This document shows positions 26,101 to 33,633 of a stretch of DNA of 64,000 nucleotides, piece by piece. Position 1 is the stretch's first letter, and every line of letters starts with the position of its first letter. Source of the DNA: Thermus antranikianii DSM 12462 (lineage in GTDB: Bacteria > Deinococcota > Deinococci > Deinococcales > Thermaceae). The stretch spans positions 124,001 through 188,000 of the forward strand of contig NZ_AUIW01000003.1 of NCBI RefSeq assembly GCF_000423905.1, in the 5' to 3' direction. Made by a program: the position numbers and the translations under genes. The notes below the pieces were generated by a model. The model saw only the letters and a list, made by a program, of their open reading frames with translations, was not told where the DNA came from and searched no databases.

Positions 26101-28671
26101 CCTGAGGGGTACCGGGAAGCAGGTAGCCTCAAGCCCGGGGACCGCATCCTGGTGCAAAGCGGGGAAGGCCTCTTCCCAAAGGAGGAACTCCTCCCTGCCG
26201 CTGTCCTAGCCGTGGCCCAAGCCCGGGTGGCTACCGCGGGAAGCCGAGGAAGCAGGGGACGCCAGGACGTGCAGGCCCAATACGCCAACCTTCCCACCCG
26301 GTGGAGCCGGGAGCTAGGGGTAGCCCTGGGATGGCTTTTGGGTGATGGTTACCTTCGGGAAGATGGGGTAGGCTTCTACTTCTCCCGGCAGGACTTTGAA
26401 CATGTTTCCTGGCTCCCTACCCTTCTAAGGGATTGGTTCGGTGGGGGAAGCCTCCAAGAAACAGCCTCTTCCACCTATCACCTCCATTTCAACCGGATCC
26501 CCTCCGAGTTCTTCCAGGCCCTAGGGGTAAAACCCGCCAAGGCCACGGAGAAGCGGGTCCCCGAAAGCCTCTTCCGGGCACCCCGCGAGGCCGTGGTGGG
26601 GTTTCTCCAAGGCCTTTTCAGCGCCGATGGCTCGGTGCAGATCAACCCCCACAAAAAGGACGCCACCATCCGCTTGGCCTCCTCGAGCCTGGGTCTTTTA
26701 AAAGATGTTCAGCTCCTTCTCCTCAACCTGGGCATCTATGGGAAGATCTACAAGCGCCGCGAGGCTGGACTCAAGGCCTTGCCTAACAGCCAGCGAAAGC
26801 TCACGCTCTACCCGGTGGCTGCCCAGTACGAGCTCATTCTCGGGGCGGAAAACCTGGACTATTTTGCCGAGGTGGTGGGTTTCCTGCAAAAGGAGAAGCA
26901 GGAAAAACTCATGGCTTTCCTGAAGGATCGCCCACGGGGTAGCTACGCAAAACCCTTCTTGGCCACGGTGGACAGGGTGGAGCCCGCTGGGGAAGCCCCC
27001 GTGTACGACCTCACCGAGCCGGTCACCCACAGCCTCATCGCCGGAGGCCTGGTCTGCCACAACTGCGGGGAGATCCCCCTCACCGTGGGCGAGCCCTGCG
27101 ATCTTGGGGCCTTGAACCTGGCCGCCTACGTGAAGGACGGGGAGTTCCAGATGGAGGAGTTCAGGAGGGATGTCCACACAGCCATCCGCTTCCTGGACAA
27201 CGTTCTGGACGTGAACAGGTTCGCCCTCCCCGATAACGAGGAGGCGGCCAAGAAGCTCAGGAGGCTTGGCCTCGGGGTCATGGGCCTGGCGGACGCCCTC
27301 ATCAAGATGGGCCTCCCCTACTCCTCCGAGGAGGCCAGGGAGAAGGTCTACGAGATCATGTCCGCCATGCGGGAGGAGGCCATCAAGGCCTCGGAGGCCC
27401 TCGCAAAGGAAAGGGGGGTCTTCCCCCTCTACGAGGCGCACCGGGAGTACTTTGAAGCTCTGGGGATCAGGCCCAGGCGCAACGTGGCCCTCCTCACCGT
27501 GGCCCCCACGGGCACCACCAGCATGCTCATGGGGGTTAGTAGCGGCATCGAGCCCGTCTTCAGCCCCTTCGTGTGGCGGAGGATCGGCGGGGAGTACAAG
27601 CCCCTCCTCCACCCCCTCTTCGTGGAGCTGATGGAGGCCTACCCACCCCATCCCGATTACGAGAAGGACGGAAAGTGGGACTGGGAGAAGATCATCGCCG
27701 CCATCCAGGAGGACGGGCACGGCTCGGTCAAGAACCTTCCCTTCGTCCCCGAGGCGATCCGCCGGGTCTTCGAGTGCGCCCACGACATCCATCCCCTGGA
27801 CCACGTGCGCATGCAAGGAGCCGTACAGCGGGCCTTCGACGCCGAAGGGTACGCCGGAAACTCCCTCTCCAAGACCATCAACCTGCCCAACCACGCTACC
27901 GTGGAGGAGGTGGAGGCCGCTTATCTGGAGGCCTACCGCACGGGGTGCAAGGGCATCACCGTCTACCGGGATGGCTCCCGGGAGTTCCAGGTGCTCACGG
28001 TGAGGAAAGAGGAAAAGGCGGCGAAGGAGGAAGGTCCTTCGGCTACCCACCCTACCCCCCAGGCCCCCTCGCCAGCGCCTCAACCGGGCACCCCCATGTA
28101 CGAGCGCCCAAGCAGGCTCATGGGCTTTACCGACATGGTCAAGCTCCTCTCCCCCGACGGGGGCAAACGGAGCTTCCTGGTCACGGTGAACATGCTGGGG
28201 GGAAGGCCTATAGAGGTCATCCTCACCTCGGGCAAGGCAGGGGACGAGGCCAACGCCGACTCCGAGGCCCTGGGCCGGGTGGTTTCCATCGCCCTCCAGT
28301 ACGGGGTGCCCCCGGAGGCCATCGTGAGGACCCTCAGGGGCATCAACGGCGGTCTTTACGGCACCTACCAGGGCAGGCTGGTTTCCAGCAAGGCGGACCT
28401 GATCGCCGTGGCCCTGGAAACCATCCCTGAGGTCCTGAAGGGGGAGGCCACCGCTGCCCCCAAGGCAGCCCCTGGCCAGCCCCGTGGGGGCTACCTTGAC
28501 GAGTTGACCGAGGTACCCGCTCTCTCTGGCGGTTCGCTCGGGGTATGGGGGCCCCAAGGCGGCCTGGCCCTGGCGGGAGCCACCAAGTGCCCCTCCTGCG
28601 GGGAGGTGGCCCTGGTGCGGGAGGAAGGATGCTACAAGTGCCAGGCCTGCGGCTACTCCAAGTGCGGTTAG
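23194..28671 (+). CDS. Adenosylcobalamin-dependent ribonucleotide reductase (class II) with two inteins
   Basis: The gene encodes 1825 residues, of which 981 remain after removal of two inteins (24085-25398 and 25846-27063). The enzyme reduces ribonucleotides to deoxyribonucleotides using coenzyme B12. Extein landmarks are the substrate-site SKRFSPGGRILAGAGTPHG, the finger-loop NPCGE (its Cys is the first C-extein residue of intein 2), EPCDLGALNLAAYV, TVAPTGTTSMLMGVSSGIEP and the Cys-rich tail CPSCGEVALV-CYKCQACG, which binds zinc in this class. I choose ATG 23194 (MERYFFDDHAQAIARRQYF), with TGGAGGA upstream; the frame is open for 160 more codons with no coding character. A strong hairpin follows the stop at 28692. 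Confidence 0.97.
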   Translation: MERYFFDDHAQAIARRQYFQEGDGDILGMFRRVAREIAKVEKPEDRAYWEEKFYDLMASKRFSPGGRILAGAGTPHGNLLNCFVQGATQYPPESFDGIMEVAKKLALVTKVGGGNGVNLDPYRSKGNRQRRAVRGVAYLSARHPDAADFIRGLMRPPTNPEGEKVEIALKNFVRAIYGEVSPELRALAERYGVLVVQEPPPGAIQVPDDMGGIVEAAKEATALALKGLEPHVDFSLLRPEGAPIRGSGGTSSGPVSFLMEIFDNFLEWAALGGEEAGPVATLRYVYAPVLRVVRQGGCLHPDTLVHTDRGTLRLREIVDPFRKGWQRHTLSVATDQGWRFSPEGYNNGIAPTLRIVLENGLEVQGTPNHKLKVLREDGSREWVELQHLKPGDWVIWVLDEHTGTPVQLAPLDEPLHPNATPIRTPHLLTEELAFLLGFLWGEGFVSGDRIGLSVHEDEPMREEAKRLFRELFGLELREESKSRDKSVTLVVRSAPLVAWLRKNGLLKGKARELEVPRAIRQSPRPVLGAFLRGLFEADGSIAAGYPMLTTASRRLAQDVMVLLGGLGIPSKLMRYNPLPGRFSKAEHYRVRVVTAKGLERYLERVGIPQGSRFEALLATKPDTRRESSWPLPHVKGLLGSLLEATQAGRKGYPSPHTALRKDLLRYMRGERQLTATGYTLVLEKAHHAGLSAPEFEFKEYYVRVASVEEGGSILTLDLSVEDNHTYLANGLVSHNTRRGAGMATLSIEHPDLLDFLTAKDLDREKAEGDISTFNISVLVTEAFMKALEEDALWPVTPIEVPGKYYPHPLGSTYTGQIPALPEREDGAKPVPLFGGKVPARWLWHEIAWHAWATGEPGLIFVDRINELSALKGLGPRYQIRSTNPCFVGSTRIPTEYGLVPIEELAQKGSFFLVTDNRAPFGGLGRPRPGMGTTVRRAAKAFFTGVKPVVRLTTREGLEVTLTPDHKVLTPEGYREAGSLKPGDRILVQSGEGLFPKEELLPAAVLAVAQARVATAGSRGSRGRQDVQAQYANLPTRWSRELGVALGWLLGDGYLREDGVGFYFSRQDFEHVSWLPTLLRDWFGGGSLQETASSTYHLHFNRIPSEFFQALGVKPAKATEKRVPESLFRAPREAVVGFLQGLFSADGSVQINPHKKDATIRLASSSLGLLKDVQLLLLNLGIYGKIYKRREAGLKALPNSQRKLTLYPVAAQYELILGAENLDYFAEVVGFLQKEKQEKLMAFLKDRPRGSYAKPFLATVDRVEPAGEAPVYDLTEPVTHSLIAGGLVCHNCGEIPLTVGEPCDLGALNLAAYVKDGEFQMEEFRRDVHTAIRFLDNVLDVNRFALPDNEEAAKKLRRLGLGVMGLADALIKMGLPYSSEEAREKVYEIMSAMREEAIKASEALAKERGVFPLYEAHREYFEALGIRPRRNVALLTVAPTGTTSMLMGVSSGIEPVFSPFVWRRIGGEYKPLLHPLFVELMEAYPPHPDYEKDGKWDWEKIIAAIQEDGHGSVKNLPFVPEAIRRVFECAHDIHPLDHVRMQGAVQRAFDAEGYAGNSLSKTINLPNHATVEEVEAAYLEAYRTGCKGITVYRDGSREFQVLTVRKEEKAAKEEGPSATHPTPQAPSPAPQPGTPMYERPSRLMGFTDMVKLLSPDGGKRSFLVTVNMLGGRPIEVILTSGKAGDEANADSEALGRVVSIALQYGVPPEAIVRTLRGINGGLYGTYQGRLVSSKADLIAVALETIPEVLKGEATAAPKAAPGQPRGGYLDELTEVPALSGGSLGVWGPQGGLALAGATKCPSCGEVALVREEGCYKCQACGYSKCG
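24085..25398 (+). other. Intein 1 in ribonucleotide reductase (438 aa, LAGLIDADG endonuclease)
   Basis: The intein begins with Cys in CLHPDTLVHTDRG (block A) and ends with block G VSHN before extein Thr (TRRGAGMATL). Block B is GTPNHKLKVL and block F is LTLDLSVEDNHTYLANG. Two dodecapeptide motifs, LAFLLGFLWGEGFVSG and LGAFLRGLFEADGSIAAG, mark a DOD homing endonuclease, with both acidic residues (Glu and Asp) kept. The +1 residue is Thr, which is normal. Extein junction RVVRQGG/TRRGAGM is continuous after removal. Confidence 0.95.
25846..27063 (+). other. Intein 2 in ribonucleotide reductase (406 aa, LAGLIDADG endonuclease)
   Basis: It begins CFVGSTRIPTEYG and ends LVCHN before extein Cys in CGEIPLTVGE. 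Block B is TPDHKVLT; the endonuclease motifs are LGVALGWLLGDGYLRE and VVGFLQGLFSADGSVQ, again with Asp at both key sites. The intein splits the NPCGE active-site motif exactly before its catalytic cysteine, so the enzyme is inactive until splicing. Insertion in this universally conserved stretch is typical of RIR1 inteins. Confidence 0.95.
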
Positions 28672-28691
28672 ACCTCAGGTAAGGGTGTCCA

Positions 28692-28718
28692 GGCCCCACC
28701 AGGGCGGCTGGTGGGGCC
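28692..28718 (+). terminator. Strong hairpin after ribonucleotide reductase
   Basis: GGCCCCACCAG and CTGGTGGGGCC pair perfectly over 11 bases around the loop GGCGG, 20 bases after the stop. CTTAAAC follows, so there is little U-tract. The next promoter begins two bases later. Confidence 0.75.
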
Positions 28719-28720
28719 CT

Positions 28721-28726
28721 TAAACT
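28721..28726 (+). promoter_or_regulatory. -10 box for Uma2 gene (leaderless)
   Basis: TAAACT ends six bases before ATG 28733, immediately after the preceding terminator hairpin. The start should therefore be leaderless. Confidence 0.55.
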
Positions 28727-28732
28727 AAGGGC

Positions 28733-29284
28733 ATGGTCCAGCCCCGGCGCTTCACCCGCGAGGAGTACCACCGCCTCCTGGAAGCCGGCGTGATTCAGGA
28801 GGACGAACGGGTGGAGCTCATAGAAGGTACCGTGGTGGAGATGGGCCCCATAGGAAACCAGCATACGGCCGTGGTGAAAAGGCTCAACGCCCTCTTCCAC
28901 CAAACCCTAGCCGGCCAGGCCCTGGTGGGAGTACAGGGCCCCATTCGGCTTTCCCCCCTCTCCGAACCCCAGCCCGACCTGGTTCTCCTAAGGCCCCGCC
29001 CCGACTTCTACGCCCAGGACCACCCCGGTCCGGAGGACATTGTTCTTCTAGTGGAGGTGGCCGAGGCTTCCCTAGGCTATGACCGCCAGGTAAAACTTCC
29101 CCTGTATGCCCAGGCAGGGATTCCTGAGGTGTGGCTGGTGAACCTCGGGGAAAGGAGGGTAGAGGTTTATCGGAATCCCCTGGGAGGGGGCTACCAGGAG
29201 ATGCGGGAGCTAGGCCCTGAGGATACCCTATCCCCCATGGCCTTCCCCCAGGTTGCCCTGAAGGTAAGGGAGCTTCTGCCTTGA
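28733..29284 (+). CDS. Uma2-family putative restriction endonuclease-fold protein
   Basis: The 183-residue protein has the Uma2/DUF820 layout: an N-terminal FTREEYHRLLEAGVIQEDER, VELIEGTVVEMGPIGNQH, then the PD-(D/E)xK core QPDLVLLRPRPDFYAQ, DIVLLVEVAEASLGYDRQ-VK and LYAQAGIPEVWLVN. Catalytic Asp, Glu and Lys can be placed. These proteins are abundant in Thermus and cyanobacteria, and their biological role is unclear. A second copy lies at 49550. The stop overlaps the trpF TTG start. Confidence 0.9.
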   Translation: MVQPRRFTREEYHRLLEAGVIQEDERVELIEGTVVEMGPIGNQHTAVVKRLNALFHQTLAGQALVGVQGPIRLSPLSEPQPDLVLLRPRPDFYAQDHPGPEDIVLLVEVAEASLGYDRQVKLPLYAQAGIPEVWLVNLGERRVEVYRNPLGGGYQEMRELGPEDTLSPMAFPQVALKVRELLP

Positions 29285-29895
29285 TCCGCATCAAGATCTG
29301 CGGCATCACCCGGCTGGAGGACGCCCTTCTGGCGGAAGCCCTGGGAGCCTTCGCCGTGGGATTCGTCTTTGCGCCGGGCTCCAGAAGGCGGGTAGATCTC
29401 GAGGTGGCCCGGACCATCTCGGAGGCTTTGGGTCCCTTTGTGGTTCGGGTGGGGGTCTTCCAGAACCAAGGCCCCGAGGAGGTGCTGAGGCTTGCGGAAC
29501 AGGCCAGGCTCCAGGTGGTCCAGCTCCATGGCCAGGAGCCCCCGGAGTGGGCGGAGGCCATCGGCAAGCACTTTCCCGTCATCAAGGCCTTTCCCCTAAC
29601 CGGTCCTGCGGATCCCGGCTGGGCCCAGTACCCCGCAGGCGCCCTTCTGCTGGACGGCAAGGCTCCAGGAAGCGGCCAAACCTACCCCAGGGACTGGGCC
29701 AAGCCCCTTTTGCAAACGGGAAAGCGCATCATCCTGGCCGGTGGGATAACCCCCGAAAACCTGGAGGAGGTTCTGGCCCTGAGGCCCTACGCCATCGACC
29801 TGGCCAGCGGGGTGGAAAGGGCCCCGGGGATAAAGGACGAGACCAAGCTAAAAGCCCTTTTCGCTAAGGGAAGGGTCTGGAATCCCGGCGTATGA
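29281..29895 (+). CDS. trpF: Phosphoribosylanthranilate isomerase
   Basis: The enzyme catalyses the third step of tryptophan synthesis, from PRA to CdRP. The 204-residue TIM barrel starts IRIKICGITRLEDALLAEALG with catalytic Cys in KICG, has VVQLHGQE, and ends with IILAGGITPENL and IDLASGVERAPGIKDE (phosphate-binding). The start is TTG 29281, overlapping the previous stop (TTGA). No other trp gene lies nearby. Confidence 0.96.
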   Translation: MIRIKICGITRLEDALLAEALGAFAVGFVFAPGSRRRVDLEVARTISEALGPFVVRVGVFQNQGPEEVLRLAEQARLQVVQLHGQEPPEWAEAIGKHFPVIKAFPLTGPADPGWAQYPAGALLLDGKAPGSGQTYPRDWAKPLLQTGKRIILAGGITPENLEEVLALRPYAIDLASGVERAPGIKDETKLKALFAKGRVWNPGV

Positions 29896-29896
29896 T
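29891..29896 (+). promoter_or_regulatory. -10 box for inositol monophosphatase (leaderless)
   Basis: TATGAT overlaps the trpF stop codon and ends six bases before GTG 29903. The spacer GGGGAA is not long enough to place a leader. Confidence 0.55.
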
Positions 29897-29902
29897 GGGG
29901 AA

Positions 29903-30697
29903 GTGATTGGCAGGAAGCATCCCTACTTCCCCTACCTCGAGGCCATGCTGGAAGCCGCCCACCTGGCCAAGGGCATCCACGCCTATTACCAGGCCAAGGG
30001 CTTCACCCACGGAACCAAGTCCGGCCCCACCGACCTGGTTACCCAGGCGGACCGGGAGTCGGAGGAAGCCATCAAGGAACTTCTCCTCTCCCGCTTCCCC
30101 GAGGCGGGCTTCTTGGGGGAAGAGGGGGGAAGCGAGGGGGACAAGGCCCTCCGCTTCATCGTGGACCCCTTGGACGGCACCGTGAACTACGCCCATGGCT
30201 TTCCCTTCTATGGGGTTTCCCTTGCCCTCGAGGTGGAAGGGAAGATCCAGGTGGGGGTGGTGCTGGACACCAGCCGGGACGAGGCCTTTTACGCGGTACG
30301 GGGGGAAGGCGCCTTCCTAAACGGCCGGCCCATCCGGGTCACGGAGCGGAAGGAGCTTTTGGGAAGCCTCCTCGCCACGGGGTTTCCCTACGATGTGGCC
30401 AAGGACCCGGAAAACCTCACCTACTTTCACCGGGCCCTGTCCAGGGGACTCCTGGTGCGCCGGCCGGGGGCGGCGGCCTTGGACCTGGTGTATGTGGCCG
30501 CCGGGAGGCTGGAGGGCTTCTGGGAGGTGAAGCTGAACCCCTGGGACGTGGCCGCAGGCTGGCTCATCGTGGAGGAGGCGGGGGGCAAGGTCACCGACCT
30601 GGAAGGAAGGCCCTACCGCCTTGGGCACCGCTACATCGTGGCCACCAACGGCCACATCCATGAGGCCCTCATCCAGACCCTCCTGGCCCAGGGCTAG
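29903..30697 (+). CDS. Inositol monophosphatase family protein
   Basis: The 264-residue Mg2+-dependent phosphatase has motif A as FIVDPLDGTVNYAHGFPFYG, the acidic GFLGEEGGSEGD, and the C-terminal signature NPWDVAAGWLIVEEAGGKVTD. All metal-binding acids are present. Substrates in this family include inositol-1-phosphate, fructose-1,6-bisphosphate and sulfur nucleotides; I cannot choose. Start GTG 29903 fits the -10 box six bases upstream. Confidence 0.93.
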   Translation: MIGRKHPYFPYLEAMLEAAHLAKGIHAYYQAKGFTHGTKSGPTDLVTQADRESEEAIKELLLSRFPEAGFLGEEGGSEGDKALRFIVDPLDGTVNYAHGFPFYGVSLALEVEGKIQVGVVLDTSRDEAFYAVRGEGAFLNGRPIRVTERKELLGSLLATGFPYDVAKDPENLTYFHRALSRGLLVRRPGAAALDLVYVAAGRLEGFWEVKLNPWDVAAGWLIVEEAGGKVTDLEGRPYRLGHRYIVATNGHIHEALIQTLLAQG

Positions 30698-30710
30698 AAT
30701 GGAAACCGGT

Positions 30711-31190
30711 ATGGACCTCGAGGTCAAGAAGAAAGTCCTGCGGAGCTTCACCTATGGCCTTTACATCCTGACGGCCAGGGACGGGGAGGACTACGCCGCC
30801 GGCACCGTGAACTGGGTGACCCAGGCCTCCTTCACCCCTCCCCTCGTCGCCCTGGGGGTTAAGCGGGATAGCCGCCTGCATGAGCTTATCCAGCGCACGG
30901 GCAGGCTGGCCCTCATGACCCTGGCCCAGGACCAGAAGCAGATCGCCCAGGACTTCTTCAAACCCACGGTGCGGGAAGGGAGCACCCTGAACGGCCATCC
31001 CTTTGAACCCTCCCCCACCTTTGGCCTTCCCCTCCTCACCGAGCTTCCCTACTGGCTCGAGGCCGAGGTGCGCCACATCTACGAGGGCGGGGACCACAGC
31101 GTGGTGGTGGCTGAGGTGGTGGAGGCCGGGGTGAGGCAGGAGGCCAAGCCCCTCATCATGTGGGACACGGGCTGGTTCTACGGGGGCTAG
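30711..31190 (+). CDS. Flavin reductase-like (FMN-binding split barrel) protein
   Basis: The 159-residue protein has the flavin reductase fold: FTYGLYILTARDGEDYAAGTVNWVTQASFTPPLVALGVKRDSR, followed by LHELIQRTGRLALMTLAQDQ and HIYEGGDHSVVVAEVVEAG. These residues line the FMN pocket, and reductases of this type use NAD(P)H to make free reduced flavin. ATG 30711 is preferred; ATG 30699 (four codons earlier) is nearer to the previous gene and equally possible. The stop overlaps the convergent JAMM gene by four bases. Confidence 0.87.
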   Translation: MDLEVKKKVLRSFTYGLYILTARDGEDYAAGTVNWVTQASFTPPLVALGVKRDSRLHELIQRTGRLALMTLAQDQKQIAQDFFKPTVREGSTLNGHPFEPSPTFGLPLLTELPYWLEAEVRHIYEGGDHSVVVAEVVEAGVRQEAKPLIMWDTGWFYGG

Positions 31191-31573
31191 GGCAGCAAGG
31201 CCACGGGTACCTCCAGCCCTTCCGGTAGAAGGAAAGCCCTGACCCCATCGGTGCCGAAGATGACATAGGGCACCCGCCAGCGGGCCTCGCGGATATCGGT
31301 GGGGCTGGGGAAGGCAGGCCCCCGAGGATGGGAGTGGTAGATGGCCAGGAGGGCTAGACCCTCCCTTTCCATCTCCTTTAGGGCCCGAAGCAGGGCCAAG
31401 GGCTCGGCCAGATATCCCACCAGAGGCTCGGGATGGGCGTTGGGCAGGGGAATCACCCTCTCCACCTCCCGCCTCCCCGCCCAAAGCCCCACCCCTTCCC
31501 TGGGCGCCTCCTTTTGGAGGTGGGTGCGGGTTTCCTCCAAAAGCCTCCTGGGCACGTAGAGCACTTGGGACAA
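31187..31573 (-). CDS. JAMM/MPN+ metallopeptidase
   Basis: The 128-residue protein has the full JAMM motif: a Glu in the N-terminal half (APREGVGLWAG) and HSHPRGPAFPSPTD, which is HxH-(7)-S-(2)-D. The zinc site is therefore complete. Bacterial members cleave C-terminal extensions or isopeptides of ubiquitin-like sulfur carriers. Thermus has such a carrier (TtuB) and a JAMM protease that acts on its conjugates, so this gene is a candidate for that job. Start is TTG 31573 with AAGGAGGGGAGGA upstream. Confidence 0.85.
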   Translation of the reverse strand: MSQVLYVPRRLLEETRTHLQKEAPREGVGLWAGRREVERVIPLPNAHPEPLVGYLAEPLALLRALKEMEREGLALLAIYHSHPRGPAFPSPTDIREARWRVPYVIFGTDGVRAFLLPEGLEVPVALLP

Positions 31574-31591
31574 TCCTCCCCTCCTTAGGCC

Positions 31592-31598
31592 TATACTA
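31592..31598. promoter_or_regulatory. Bidirectional overlapping -10 boxes, JAMM / EF-G-2
   Basis: TATACTA carries TATACT on the plus strand (31592-31597) and TAGTAT on the minus strand (31598-31593). In this case both genes also have AAGGAGG-type ribosome sites. The plus message would carry a leader of about 15-20 bases before ATG 31621. Confidence 0.6.
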
Positions 31599-31620
31599 TG
31601 GGCACCAAGAAGGAGGGAAG

Positions 31621-33621
31621 ATGATCCCAGGAACCTCTCCCATCCGAACCGTGGCCCTGGTGGGCCATGCGGGAAGCGGCAAAACCACCTTGACCGAGGC
31701 CCTGCTTTTCCGAACCGGGGCCAAGGAACGCATGGGCCGGGTGGAGGACGGCACCACCACCACCGACTACACCCCCGAGGCCAAGCTCCACCGCACCACG
31801 GTGCGCACCGGGGTGGCCCCCCTGAAGTACAAGGACCACCGCATCTTCCTCCTGGACGCCCCCGGCTACGGGGATTTCGTGGGGGAGATCAGGGGGGCTT
31901 TGGAGGCCGCCGACGCCGTCTTGGTGGCCGTATCCGCGGAAAACGGGGTGCAGGTGGGCACGGAAAGGGCCTGGACCGTGGCCGAGCGGCTTGCTCTTCC
32001 CCGCATGGTGGTGGTCACCAAGCTGGACAAGGGCGGGGACTACTACGCCCTTCTGGAGGACCTCCGGGCCACCCTGGGGCACATCCTGCCCATCGACCTG
32101 CCCCTTTTCGAAGGCGGGCGCTGGGTTGGGCTCATAGACGTCTTCCACGGCAAGGCTTACCGGTACGAGAACGGGCAGGAGGTGGAGGTCCCCGTGCCCG
32201 AGGAGGAGCGGGAGCGGGCCGAGCGCTTCCGTCAGGAGGTCCTCGAGGCCATCGTGGAAACCGACGAAGCCCTTCTGGAAAAGTACCTGGAGGGGGAAGA
32301 GGTGACCGGGGAGGCCCTGGAAAAAGCCTTCCACGAGGCGGTGCGCCAGGGCCTCCTCTACCCGGTGGCCCTGGCCTCGGGCACGGAAGGCATCGGGGTC
32401 CTGCCCCTCTTGGACCTGATCCTGGAGGCCCTCCCTTCCCCGGAGGAACGCTTTGGGGAAGGTCCCGCCCTGGCCAAGGTCTTCAAGGTGCAGGTGGACC
32501 CCTTCATGGGCCAGGTGGCCTACGTGCGCCTTTACCGGGGCAGGCTGAAGCCAGGGGATACCCTCCAAAGCGAAGCGGGCGCCATCCGCCTACCCCACCT
32601 CTATGTGCCCATGGGCAAGGACCTCCTGGAGGTGGAGGAGGCGGAAGGAGGCTATATCCTGGGCCTTCCCAAGGCGGAAAACCTCCACCGGGGCATGGTG
32701 CTCTGGCAGGGGGAACGGCCGGAAAGCGAGGCGGTACCCTTCGCCCGCCTGCCCGAGCCCAACGTGCCCGTGGCCATCCGGCCCAAGGGCAGGACCGACG
32801 AGGCCAAGCTGGGGGAGGCCCTGAGGAAGCTTCTGGAGGAGGACCCAAGCCTCAAGCTGGAGCGCCAGGAGGAGACGGGAGAGTTCCTGCTTTGGGGACA
32901 CGGGGAGCTTCACCTCACCACCGCCAAGGAGCGCCTGGCCGACTACGGGGTGGAGGTGGAGTTCTCCGTGCCCAAGGTCCCCTACCGGGAAACCATCCGC
33001 AAGGTGGCCGAGGGACAGGGCAAGTACAAGAAGCAGACCGGGGGGCACGGCCAGTACGGGGATGTGTGGCTGAGGCTGGAACCCGCCCCCGAGTACAGCT
33101 TTGAATGGCGCATCACCGGGGGGGTGATCCCCAGCAAGTACCAGGAGGCCATTGAGGAGGGGATCCTCGAGGCGGCCAAAAAGGGGGTCCTGGCGGGCTA
33201 TCCGGTGATGGGCTTCAAGGCCATCGTCTATAACGGCTCCTACCACGAGGTGGACTCCTCGGACCTCGCCTTCCAGATCGCCGCCAGCATGGCCTTCAAG
33301 AAGGTGATGGAGCTGGCAAGCCCGGTTCTTCTGGAGCCCATCTACCAGATCAAGGTGATCGCCCCCCAGGAGCGGGTGGGGGATATCCTCTCCGACCTCC
33401 AGGCCAGGCGGGGACGCATCCTGGGCATGGAGCAGGAAGGGGCCCTGGCGGCGGTGCGGGCCGAGGTGCCCCTGGCGGAGGTTTTGGAGTACTACAAGGC
33501 CCTGCCCAGCCTCACCGGGGGGGCAGGGGCCTACACCCTGGAGTTCAGCCACTACGCGGAGGTACCCCCTCACCTAGCGCAGAAGATCGTGCAGGAGCGC
33601 AAGAGCGCTGAGGAAACCTAA
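31621..33621 (+). CDS. Elongation factor G paralogue (EF-G-2)
   Basis: The 666-residue GTPase has the five-domain order of EF-G. G1 is GHAGSGKTT, G3 is DAPGYGDF and G4 is TKLDKG. In canonical EF-G these are GHIDAGKTT, DTPGHVDF and NKMDR. The switch I Thr is in HRTTVRTGVAP. The replacement of His by Tyr in PGYGDF removes the catalytic His of the translational GTPases. Domain IV carries VPYRETIRKVAEGQGKYKKQTGGHGQYGDV. Thermus EF-G-2 is described as a paralogue that binds ribosomes, with role uncertain. It has its own promoter. Confidence 0.93.
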   Translation: MIPGTSPIRTVALVGHAGSGKTTLTEALLFRTGAKERMGRVEDGTTTTDYTPEAKLHRTTVRTGVAPLKYKDHRIFLLDAPGYGDFVGEIRGALEAADAVLVAVSAENGVQVGTERAWTVAERLALPRMVVVTKLDKGGDYYALLEDLRATLGHILPIDLPLFEGGRWVGLIDVFHGKAYRYENGQEVEVPVPEEERERAERFRQEVLEAIVETDEALLEKYLEGEEVTGEALEKAFHEAVRQGLLYPVALASGTEGIGVLPLLDLILEALPSPEERFGEGPALAKVFKVQVDPFMGQVAYVRLYRGRLKPGDTLQSEAGAIRLPHLYVPMGKDLLEVEEAEGGYILGLPKAENLHRGMVLWQGERPESEAVPFARLPEPNVPVAIRPKGRTDEAKLGEALRKLLEEDPSLKLERQEETGEFLLWGHGELHLTTAKERLADYGVEVEFSVPKVPYRETIRKVAEGQGKYKKQTGGHGQYGDVWLRLEPAPEYSFEWRITGGVIPSKYQEAIEEGILEAAKKGVLAGYPVMGFKAIVYNGSYHEVDSSDLAFQIAASMAFKKVMELASPVLLEPIYQIKVIAPQERVGDILSDLQARRGRILGMEQEGALAAVRAEVPLAEVLEYYKALPSLTGGAGAYTLEFSHYAEVPPHLAQKIVQERKSAEET

Positions 33622-33633
33622 GCCTTGGAGGCC

